The position numbers and the translations under genes are program-made. From positions 124,001-188,000 of the forward strand of contig JADJOF010000003.1 of the NCBI GenBank assembly GCA_016713885.1: DNA of 64,000 bases, read 5' to 3'. Positions 56,967 through 64,000 of this stretch are shown one piece after another. Within the stretch, counting starts at the first letter, position 1. Each line of letters begins with the position of its first letter. The DNA comes from Bdellovibrionales bacterium (GTDB taxonomy: Bacteria; Bdellovibrionota; Bdellovibrionia; Bdellovibrionales; JAMPXM01). The notes beneath the pieces were generated by a model. It saw nothing but the letters and a program-made list of their open reading frames with translations, ran no database searches and was not told where the DNA came from.

Positions 56967-59435
56967 TTACCGCTTAATGTTTACAGGTTCATCGGAGTTG
57001 GTTTTAGTCGGACGATCGGCATCTTCGGCTTTGCTTGCGCGCGGCAGACGATCCATGGTCTTGCCATAGGGGTCACGGCCGTCGAAGTTGCGCTTCACCC
57101 AGTCGATCCGCTCATTGGCCTTGTCGCTCAGAAGCTTCTGCGAGTCTTTCACGCCGCGAATGATTTTCGGCGTAATAAAGATCACGAGATTCACCTTTTT
57201 CTTTGTCGCCGTCTTTGATTTAAAGAGCCAGCCAAGAACGGGAATGTCGCCAAGGATTGGGATCTTGGTCTCTTCTAAGTCCTCTTGGTCGCGCATCAAG
57301 CCACCAAGGACTGCGGTGTCGCCAGAGTTCACGACGATGTTTGTCTTTAAGCTTCGGTCTGAGACCGCTTGTGTTGAGTCGGCAAGGTTCTTGGCCTTGA
57401 TGACGACATTTGAAAGCTGTCGGATGATCTGCTCAAGCTTCAGTCGCACGACATCAGAGTCGGGGCGAATATACGGAGTGAGCGTCAATTTGATTGTGGC
57501 GTTTTCGAACTGCGTCGATGAGGTCACGTTGTTACCAACGCTGGTTTGGTTGGTTGCGATCGGGATCTTATCGCCGACCTCGATCATCGCCTCTTCGTTA
57601 TCAAGCGCCATGATGCGCGGAGTGGAGAGAACGTTACTTTCGGTGTTCTGCTGGAGGAACTTGATGAAGGCGAGGAGCGAAGGGATCTTCACGGTGCTGG
57701 TTGTGCCTGGCATTGTGAAGTCAAATGTCGCTCCACTGCCGAATCCAAGAACGGCGCCGCTATCGCTTGCGGGGTTTAGGATCGAAGCGAGTGAGCCAGA
57801 GGACGAGAATCCTGCACGGCCTTTTCCGCCCGAAGAGGGGTCGAGGTAGTAGTAAGTTGGGTTCCAAGAGCGAGTCTTGTCGGTGTTCATCTCCATGATG
57901 ATCGTTTCAACAAAGACTTGATCGCGCGGAATATCGATTTTTGAAAGTAGCGACCGAACGGTCTCGTAATCTTGCTTGGATGCCGTGATCACAAGTGAGT
58001 TTGTGTTCTTGTCGGATGTGATTTTCACGTCTCCGCCAAAAATATTCTGGCGATCAAGAGGTGAGGCCACGCGGCCGAAAGCGCCACCTCCGGCGCTATT
58101 CATGCCGCCACCCAAAGGAGAGCTGCCTCCAGCGGATGAGCTGCTTGAGCCGGCAAGGCCATTGATGGTGGTTGCGATTTTCTCGGCTTCGCCATAGCGA
58201 ACGTAGTAGACAAATACGCCGCCGGCTTCGGCCGGATCGAGTTTGTAATCGAGTTTCTTCACCAGATCGCGAACTTTCTCGATGCCGGCTTTGTTTCCGA
58301 CAACGATCAGCGCATTGGTGCGGTCATCGGGAGCGACCAGAGAAAGTTCCTCGGGTGTTCCGCCAGCGGCGGTGCCACCGCGTGAACGGAAGCGCGGAGC
58401 GGCTGCGCCAAACGCTGGAGCGCCGCCCGTGTTGGAGCGAGGATCTTTGTTGATGATCTGGTTGATAAGATCGGCCAAGTCTTTGGCTTTGGCGTGACGA
58501 ATCGGAAGGACCGCGAGTTGTTCTTCAAAGCCGGGACGATCGAGCTCGTTTATGATCTTCACCATGCGCTCGACGTTTGCGCCGTAGTCGGTGATGAGGA
58601 TCGAGTTAGTCGGCTCATAAGGCGTCATCTCGCCGTCTTTGGACGGAAGGACGCGAAGACGTTTGTTAACCTCTTCAGCCGAGATGTGTTTGAGGTGGAT
58701 GATGCGAGTGATGTAGATATCACTCGTTGGCGCGTAGGCGCCGGTGTAGGTCTCAATCGCGTCACGCTGGGCGTTTCGCGAGGCTTTCACTTTTAGAAAC
58801 TTGCCATAGGGAACAACGGTAAAGCCATTGACCGCCAGTGCCGCTAGGAACGCCTTATAGGCTTCAGCGACGGTGACTTTTGAGGGCGCGATGATGGTGA
58901 TTTTGCCGCGAACGCCAGGATCGATAATAAAGTTTTTATTGGTGAGCTGCGAGATGGCCTTTACGACATCGGTGATCTCGGCGTTTGGGAAGTTCGCCTC
59001 AACCAGATCGGGATAGTTGTCGTCGGTCATGTCCTCAATTTGTGCATCGGCGAGAGACGGTGAGCCTTTCGCTGAAGTTGTTTTAGGGGGCGTACTCCGG
59101 TTGCTATCGTGTTGTTTGGCGCCATTTTGAACGGTTGGAAACTTTCGAATGCTTGAGCCCGATGAGCCAGAGCCCGAGTCGGCTCCCGAGGTATCAGCCG
59201 GTAGGCCTGCACTTGGCGTCTGTCCGCTGTCGCCACCGACAACGGGAGGCGGCGGAGGAGGAGCCTGATTGAAGGTTCCAATGGGCTCTTCAAGTTCATC
59301 ATCAAAAAGATTGTCGAGCTCGTCTTGAGCGAGAGCTTGGCTTGGTGGGATCATCATCAACATTGTTGGAGTGATGACAAGGTGAGACGCCACGATGGCT
59401 GTCAGCATCGCTCGTCCGATTTGATTTTTCTTCAT
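56967..59435 (-). CDS. gspD: Type II secretion secretin GspD
   Basis: Outer-membrane secretin of about 822 residues. Signal peptide to about residue 36, then a Pro/Ser-rich linker, N0 and three N1-N3 domains (FIIDPGVRGKITIIAP; YEPTNSILITDYGANVERMVKII; APDDRTNALIVVGNKAGIEKV), and the secretin domain (VLSTPRIMALDNEEAMIEVGDKIP; VNSGDTAVLGGLMRD; IPILGDIPVLGWLFKSK). Gly/Ser-rich insertions in N2 and N3 are typical. ATG 59435 follows AGGGGA; ATG 59459 is possible. No separate pilotin is seen. Confidence 0.95.
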   Translation of the reverse strand: MKKNQIGRAMLTAIVASHLVITPTMLMMIPPSQALAQDELDNLFDDELEEPIGTFNQAPPPPPPVVGGDSGQTPSAGLPADTSGADSGSGSSGSSIRKFPTVQNGAKQHDSNRSTPPKTTSAKGSPSLADAQIEDMTDDNYPDLVEANFPNAEITDVVKAISQLTNKNFIIDPGVRGKITIIAPSKVTVAEAYKAFLAALAVNGFTVVPYGKFLKVKASRNAQRDAIETYTGAYAPTSDIYITRIIHLKHISAEEVNKRLRVLPSKDGEMTPYEPTNSILITDYGANVERMVKIINELDRPGFEEQLAVLPIRHAKAKDLADLINQIINKDPRSNTGGAPAFGAAAPRFRSRGGTAAGGTPEELSLVAPDDRTNALIVVGNKAGIEKVRDLVKKLDYKLDPAEAGGVFVYYVRYGEAEKIATTINGLAGSSSSSAGGSSPLGGGMNSAGGGAFGRVASPLDRQNIFGGDVKITSDKNTNSLVITASKQDYETVRSLLSKIDIPRDQVFVETIIMEMNTDKTRSWNPTYYYLDPSSGGKGRAGFSSSGSLASILNPASDSGAVLGFGSGATFDFTMPGTTSTVKIPSLLAFIKFLQQNTESNVLSTPRIMALDNEEAMIEVGDKIPIATNQTSVGNNVTSSTQFENATIKLTLTPYIRPDSDVVRLKLEQIIRQLSNVVIKAKNLADSTQAVSDRSLKTNIVVNSGDTAVLGGLMRDQEDLEETKIPILGDIPVLGWLFKSKTATKKKVNLVIFITPKIIRGVKDSQKLLSDKANERIDWVKRNFDGRDPYGKTMDRLPRASKAEDADRPTKTNSDEPVNIKR

Positions 59436-59489
59436 TTTTTCCCCTGACGTCCGTGTCATGAGATCCCTCTTCGTTAATGGCCCTGTTGA

Positions 59490-60383
59490 CTACTGAATAG
59501 TGAAGTTCGAAGTTTCTTTTCTGCCGCCGCGCTCGAATCCGAGATTGATCGTCGATGCATTTCCGCGAAGCGATTGAAAGAGCTCCATCGCTTTGGCGGG
59601 ACTGTCGATCTTCTCGCCGTTGACTGTTTCAATGCAGTCGCCGCGGCGCACGCCAAGGGATTCGAAGACGCTACCGGCCTGCATCTCGGCAATGTTGAAG
59701 CACTCGACGTTGCCGTTGGGGCCAATGCGTGGAACGGCCCTGGCCTGTTGAAGGATCGAGGGGAGGTCGGCAAGATATCGATTGAGATCGTCGCGCTTAA
59801 TCGTGCGGTCGGTCTCGTTGGTTGCAATAATGCCGGGGGCGACTTCTTGTTGGTGCGAGCTCACGCCAAACGAAACCGTCGATTCATCTTTAAGCTCAAC
59901 GTATTCAAGGCGCCCGCCGCCGTTGTTTCGAAACACGACTTTTGAGCGCTCGATAGTTTTGATCGTGCCCATGCTATCGGGAAGCTCGCCTTCAACGCGA
60001 ATGGCGATGACCTCATTTTTATTTTTAAGACTGAGCGTCGCAACCGATCGAGCGGGGTTTGAATGCACCAGGGTGCCCACGAGTTGAATCGGCAGCTGCG
60101 TCGGAACCGGAAGACTCTGATCTTGCTTTCCGTCTTTGGCCCCGCCCAACGGATCTGGAATCTTCTGATCGGCGGAAAAAATATTGCGGTTCGCGATCGG
60201 CTGATAGCGCTCGCGTCCTACATATTGCGGTATCCGCGGTCGGGCCGGCCGAACGGCAGGGGCCTCGCCCGGTAGGAGTTTCTCTCGAAACGACAAAATC
60301 GTGAGATCCGCTGTGGCGTAACCCAGCGTGATCAGAAGGAGAAAGACAGCCAATGTCTCAAGTCGAGGGCGATCAGACTTCAT
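59490..60383 (-). CDS. gspC: Type II secretion protein GspC
   Basis: Bitopic inner-membrane protein (297 residues) linking the platform to GspD. An N-terminal membrane helix (LAVFLLLITLGYATA), the homology region (NIFSADQKIPDPLGG; LPIQLVGTLVHS) and a C-terminal PDZ domain (VRRGDCIETVNGEKIDSPAKAMELF) are visible. First gene of the cluster, preceded by AAGGGAC. Confidence 0.9.
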   Translation of the reverse strand: MKSDRPRLETLAVFLLLITLGYATADLTILSFREKLLPGEAPAVRPARPRIPQYVGRERYQPIANRNIFSADQKIPDPLGGAKDGKQDQSLPVPTQLPIQLVGTLVHSNPARSVATLSLKNKNEVIAIRVEGELPDSMGTIKTIERSKVVFRNNGGGRLEYVELKDESTVSFGVSSHQQEVAPGIIATNETDRTIKRDDLNRYLADLPSILQQARAVPRIGPNGNVECFNIAEMQAGSVFESLGVRRGDCIETVNGEKIDSPAKAMELFQSLRGNASTINLGFERGGRKETSNFTIQ

Positions 60384-60438
60384 GTCCCTTCAAGACTAAC
60401 AGAGAGAACGCGGCGCTCGGCACATGATTGAGGTCGAG

Positions 60439-60454
60439 CCCGACCGAGGTCGGG
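60439..60454. repeat. 16-bp palindrome between divergent gspC and the FabD-like gene
   Basis: CCCGACC-GA-GGTCGGG, about 57 bases upstream of the gspC start and 100 bases upstream of the sigma-54-like site. A second inverted pair, CGCCTTG/CAAGGCG, lies at 60475-60497. Either could bind a regulator for gspC or be an enhancer site for the divergent gene. Confidence 0.4.
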
Positions 60455-60554
60455 GTGTCACGGGATTGCACATGCGCCTTGAAAGAACTGCAAGGCGGGG
60501 CCGCCCAGTGGCACCGTCAGCTCGAATACAGTGGGAAGAGAGCCTGAAATGGCC

Positions 60555-60570
60555 TGGCACGAAGGCTGCT
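60555..60570 (+). promoter_or_regulatory. Sigma-54-like -24/-12 promoter
   Basis: TGGCACG, AAGG, CTGC, T: the -24 element is perfect, GG-N10-GC spacing is exact, and only one base of the -12 TTGC differs. Transcription would start about 60582, giving a 28-base leader with AGGGGA before ATG 60610. Confidence 0.6.
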
Positions 60571-60609
60571 CTACTGACAAATAACGGCACTCAATAAGGG
60601 GAACAGTCG

Positions 60610-61485
60610 ATGAGTAACGTACGGTCAATTCAGGGGCGTTTGGCAGGTGGGGCGGTTGTCAGTCAGGCTTCGAGCTATCTCGTTGGTCTTCCTGTCAATC
60701 AAACGGGAGTCATCTTTGCGGGTCGCAATGGCTTGGATTTTTTAGAACTGCGATTTGGCGCTGTGCGAATTCCAGAGGTCACTCTGCGCATTCGCGAAGC
60801 TCAGCGGATTCTCGATGGTCTTGAGATCGAGCGCATCGATTTAATGGGATCGATCATCGTCGAAGATGATTCGTTTTCAAGAAACAATAAGCTTAAGGCG
60901 GTGTTGGCGTCTATCATTCAAGTTGGACTTTATGATCGTCTCTTGAAGACGCAGCGAGCTCCCGATGTTTTGGTGGGACCTGCGGTTGGCGATTCGGCGC
61001 TGATGGTGTGTGCTGGTCAAATTTCGTTTGAGAACTTTGTTGTGTCGTCTGAGGCGCTTCAAACTTTGCGCAGCCGCGATGCGGCTCCGCTTGCTCCGGT
61101 TCAAGACGGACTTTTACCGATGGGACTCGCCGGCGGCATTGGGCTTCCATTGCCTGCGATTCAGGCGCCGCTGGTGATGACGACCTTGGCGTCGATGAGT
61201 TCGACAGAGTAACGCGCGTACGTCCGTTCAGAGGATGGCGGTTTTGTTGAAGTTGGTCAGCCGGTCATGGATATCAAGAAGCTTTTGGCTGAAGTTGTTG
61301 AGCACCAAATGGTTCAGCGCTTCATCAACGTGGGTCCCGCGGCCGTTATTTCGGCGCAAGACTGCGAGCAGATTGCAGAGTCTGCCGGAACGGATGAAGT
61401 GACGGTGATCGACTCGATCGATCTTGATCCGATGCTCAACTGGTTTTGGAAGCAAGTGCGCCCAGCAAGCGGTTTTGCTCAGTAA
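60610..61485 (+). CDS. FabD-like acyltransferase-fold protein lacking the catalytic serine (in-frame stop)
   Basis: Two ORFs in the same frame (60610-61212 and 61267-61485) are separated by one TAA at 61210-61212; the 54 bases between are open (AYVRSEDGGFVEVGQPV). Read as one gene it is about 291 residues, malonyltransferase size. VGLYDRLLKTQRAPDVLVGPAVGDSALMVCAG aligns in pattern with the nucleophile-elbow region of FabD, but GxSxG is replaced by GPAVGD; INVGPAAVIS resembles the C-terminal EVGPG segment. The spacing between these is some 75 residues shorter than in FabD, so the small subdomain may be missing. Compensating indels at about 61189 and 61226 would also remove the stop, reading DDLGVDEFDRVTRVRPF. 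Function unknown; catalysis unlikely. Confidence 0.55.
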
Positions 61486-61548
61486 GCCGAGTGACACGTT
61501 ACAGCTTCCGGCGCCGGAAGCTGAGGGGCGTCATTCGCTATTCGGAAT

Positions 61549-62159
61549 TTACGCCTTTCCATTCCAAACCGGTTCGATAACTCCGGCCATGCGATTCAGA
61601 TGGCGGGCAAGAATAAAAAAGTAATCATTCATTCTGTTGATATGACGGATGATTTCTTCAAGCCATTCGGGCGAGGGTTGGTCGGTCACAAGACTCACGA
61701 TCGCTCGCTCAGCTCGACGGGCCACGGTTCGTGCCATATGAGCTTGGGCCGCAGCCGGCGTGCCCCCGGTAAAACGAAATTCTTGAGCGGTTCAAGATCG
61801 GTGGACATGCGGTCCATCCATTGCTCCATGGCCGTTACGTCATCCGATTTGAGATTCGGAAGCTTGGCGCGAAGGCTTGCGTTCTCAGCTTCGGTCGCAA
61901 GCTGGCCCCCCATCACGAAAAGCTGTGCTTGGAGCTTGCGAAGTTCGTCGCAGACGCGACTCACTTCCATCGAGGCATGAGTTGGCCACCGATGTGCTTC
62001 GGTGGTGGCGATGAGGACGCCGAGGACACTGTTGAGTTCGTCGAGAGTGCCATAGGCTTCAAGTCGAGGATCATTTTTGCCGACACGCGTTCCGCCAAAG
62101 AGCGAGGTCGTACCCTTGTCGCCGGTGCGCGTGTAGACTTTGGGACTTCCAGTTGTCAT
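61549..62159 (-). CDS. Cob(I)alamin adenosyltransferase, PduO type (one frameshift)
   Basis: Makes adenosylcobalamin from cob(I)alamin and ATP. PduO-type signatures are YTRTGDKGTTSLFGGTRV, AYGTLDELNSVLG, and, near the C-terminus, FVLPGGTPAAAQAH then ARTVARRAERAIV. The last part is in another frame: the G run near 61770 needs six G instead of five. Corrected length about 203 residues. ATG 62159 follows AAGGAG. Divergent from the next gene with a 48-base gap. Confidence 0.93.
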
Positions 62160-62207
62160 GCTGATCGCTCCTTCAAGAGATTTCCTTCTAAAGGAGCGGA
62201 GCGCACT

Positions 62208-63059
62208 ATGCCCGTCAAGAGTTTCGTTGAGTTTGTGAAGCATCGAGGCCCGGGTTTTAAGCCACTGCTGGTAACGCTTCCGCATTCTGGCGAACTCATT
62301 CCCCCTGAGGCGGCATGGCTAAAGGCATTGCCGGAGCGCCTGCTCATGTACGACGTCGATCGCTATGTCGATGAGCTTTACGAGCCGATATTGAGCAAGC
62401 TCGGGATTCCGACAGTGGTTGCTCCCTATCATCGCTATGCATGTGATCTCAATCGCTTGGCATCGGATGTCGATGAGATGAGCGTCATCGGTTCGGCGAA
62501 TAGGCGTGGAATGTTCCCGCGGGGCTTGCACTGGGCGATCACAACCGAGGGTGAACCACTGATGCCAGGGCCGATTCCGGCCGAGACTCATCGCGCTATT
62601 CTGGCGCGGTGCTTTGACCCGTTTCATCGAGCGGTGGCCGAGTTGGCCAGCGCTGTGCGGCGTGCGCATGGCGCGAATGTCTCGCTGTATCATTTGGATC
62701 TGCATTCGATGCCGAGTTTTGGAACTCGAGAGCATCGCGATCCGGGCTCGTGGCGAGCTGATCTTGTGATTTCGAATCAAGATGGCAAGAGTTCCTCGGC
62801 TCGTTTTTTTCAGCTCGTTTGTCAGGCGGGACGGGCGCAAGGGTTCACTGTCGCTGAGAACTGGCCCTACAAAGGCGGGCGAATCACAGAGTCCTATGGG
62901 CGTCCGGCGGAAGGGTGGGAGACGATTCAGATCGAGCTCAACCGTAAGCTCTATATGAATGAATACACGAAGCGGAAGAACGTACCGCTCTTTCGCGATA
63001 CGCAACTTCGTGTTTGTCGGATGCTTGAGCAGATTGAAGCGCTGCTTTCGGAAATGTGA
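62208..63059 (+). CDS. N-formylglutamate amidohydrolase family protein
   Basis: Zinc-dependent amidohydrolase-fold protein of 283 residues. VTLPHSGELIPPEA, VDRYVDELYEP, APYHRYACDLNRL, YHLDLHSMPS and the C-terminal GRPAEGWETIQIELNRKLYM match this family, which hydrolyses N-formylglutamate in histidine breakdown or related N-formyl amino acids. No other hut genes are nearby, so the substrate is uncertain. ATG 62208 follows AAGGAG. Confidence 0.85.
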   Translation: MPVKSFVEFVKHRGPGFKPLLVTLPHSGELIPPEAAWLKALPERLLMYDVDRYVDELYEPILSKLGIPTVVAPYHRYACDLNRLASDVDEMSVIGSANRRGMFPRGLHWAITTEGEPLMPGPIPAETHRAILARCFDPFHRAVAELASAVRRAHGANVSLYHLDLHSMPSFGTREHRDPGSWRADLVISNQDGKSSSARFFQLVCQAGRAQGFTVAENWPYKGGRITESYGRPAEGWETIQIELNRKLYMNEYTKRKNVPLFRDTQLRVCRMLEQIEALLSEM

Positions 63060-63135
63060 AACTTGCTTTAAAATTGTGCGAAATTCGCTCGTTCGCAAAA
63101 AGAACGGCTTATCTTTTTTCTCGTGATGGGATTAG

Positions 63136-64000
63136 ATGCGGGGCATGTCATCAAGGCGTACGCTTTTTCGTAAGGTTATCCGCGAGCTGGCGAGTCTGAA
63201 GCTCGCCGTTCTTATTATTATTTCGATCGGCGTTGTGACCGCGTGGGGAACGATCGTCGAGGCGCGATTTGATGCGCTCGCCGCAAAAAAGATCGTCTAC
63301 TCGTCGATTTGGATGACGATTCCAATGACCGCCTTGGTGATCTGTCTGACAGCCGTCATGATTGACCGCTGGCCGTGGCAAAAGCGACACACGGGATTTG
63401 TGCTTGCACACATCGGAATCATCATTTTGATCTTCGGAAGTGTTGTGACTGGTTCCTATGGCGTCGATGGGTCATTGACACTTGGGATTGGCGACAAGGG
63501 TAAAGCCATCACAGTGAATCAAACGGATTTAGCAGTTTACTCATCGATGGATGGATCGCAGTTCACAAAAATCTTCGATGAAGAGATGGACTTCTTTTTG
63601 AAGCCGGCTCAGAGCAATCGTCTGAATATTCAAATTCCAGATGGCGAAATCCGGATCATCGAATCCTACCCCTATGCGCTTCGCGAGCAGAAGTTTATCG
63701 AAGATAAAGAGAACGACCGCGCGGGTGCTGCGATTCGCTTTCAACTGCAGAACCCCAATGTCAATATGACAGAGTGGATGCTTCAGCCTTCAAAAGACGC
63801 AGCGGAGTCGAAAGACTTGGGACCCGCGCAAGTCTTATTGGTTGCCCAGTTTCCGCGCGACTTTGGCGGCAGGAATGCGATTGTTCTAAAGCCGGTCATT
63901 GGAAGTGAGCAAGGGGCCGGAAAAGAAGATCGTCTTGAGTATCAGATTCATTCAGCAAGAACAGGTGAAATCAAAAAAGGCAGTCTGACGGCTGGCGATA
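63136..64000 (+). CDS. ResB-like cytochrome c biogenesis protein (partial)
   Basis: Runs off the right edge; 288 codons are visible. Begins with a basic segment, then transmembrane helices (LKLAVLIIISIGVVTAWGTI; IPMTALVICLTAVMI; GFVLAHIGIIILIFGSVVTG) and a long periplasmic domain (YGVDGSLTLGIGDKGKAITV ... IESYPYALREQKFIED). This is the ResB plan; ResB with CcsA delivers heme to apocytochrome c. ATG 63136 or 63145 are both possible. Confidence 0.8.
   Translation, partial: MRGMSSRRTLFRKVIRELASLKLAVLIIISIGVVTAWGTIVEARFDALAAKKIVYSSIWMTIPMTALVICLTAVMIDRWPWQKRHTGFVLAHIGIIILIFGSVVTGSYGVDGSLTLGIGDKGKAITVNQTDLAVYSSMDGSQFTKIFDEEMDFFLKPAQSNRLNIQIPDGEIRIIESYPYALREQKFIEDKENDRAGAAIRFQLQNPNVNMTEWMLQPSKDAAESKDLGPAQVLLVAQFPRDFGGRNAIVLKPVIGSEQGAGKEDRLEYQIHSARTGEIKKGSLTAGD

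Overview
This looks like chromosomal sequence from a Gram-negative, Deltaproteobacteria-like organism, most plausibly a member of the Bdellovibrionota. The grounds are a complete type II secretion cluster carrying GspN and a GspL with a PilM-like actin fold, GTP-type PEP carboxykinase, a rimP-nusA-infB-rbfA-truB-rpsO-pnp core, many small signal-peptide or lipoprotein genes of unknown function, and sigma-54-like promoter sites. This assignment is inference; no 16S rRNA gene lies in the window.

Layout. 1-6.5 kb: a response regulator cut by the window edge, trxA, and a minus-strand cell-elongation operon mreC-mreD-mrdA-rodA followed by a thioesterase. 6.6-20.1 kb: a membrane-anchored peptidyl-prolyl isomerase, secreted proteases (a metzincin-like lipoprotein and a trypsin-like serine protease), PEP carboxykinase, several exported proteins of unknown function, a YciB-like membrane protein, tRNA-Leu(CAA), an outer-membrane barrel and an acetyltransferase. 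20.1-31.2 kb: the transcription/translation/RNA-decay operon, then an M16 peptidase and dut. 31.2-36.2 kb: an IS1-like transposase relic, a three-gene envelope cassette of unknown function, a GT2 glycosyltransferase and an SH3-plus-barrel protein. 36.2-43.4 kb: mutL, miaA, yicC, gmk, rpoZ and a bifunctional relA/spoT. 43.4-45.1 kb: a second SH3-like/barrel protein, a small lipoprotein and ssb. 45.3-60.4 kb: the minus-strand gsp cluster, C-D-E then F-G-H-I-J-K-L-M-N, interrupted by one plus-strand DUF1513-like gene. 60.6-64 kb: a FabD-like pseudoenzyme candidate, a cobalamin adenosyltransferase, N-formylglutamate amidohydrolase and the start of a ResB-like gene.

The dominant oddity is frame disruption. 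At least 18 small indels break conserved genes, including essential ones (infB, nusA, mreD, truB, mutL, gspE, gspF, gspJ, pckG, the adenosyltransferase). Most sit in homopolymers or short repeats, and correcting one or two bases restores the expected full-length protein. This is best read as indel error in the assembly, not mass pseudogenisation. I annotate each such gene over its whole span and give the break point.

Biologically the window combines envelope growth (Mre/Rod), a secretion machine with candidate exported proteases, and gluconeogenic metabolism, which would suit a protein-feeding or predatory life style. I did not find a clear novel defence or mobile system. The best leads are a sigma-54-driven FabD-like protein lacking its catalytic serine, a Shine-Dalgarno-masking hairpin, a second sigma-54-like site before a barrel gene, and the unexplained envelope cassette at 32.2-34.1 kb.
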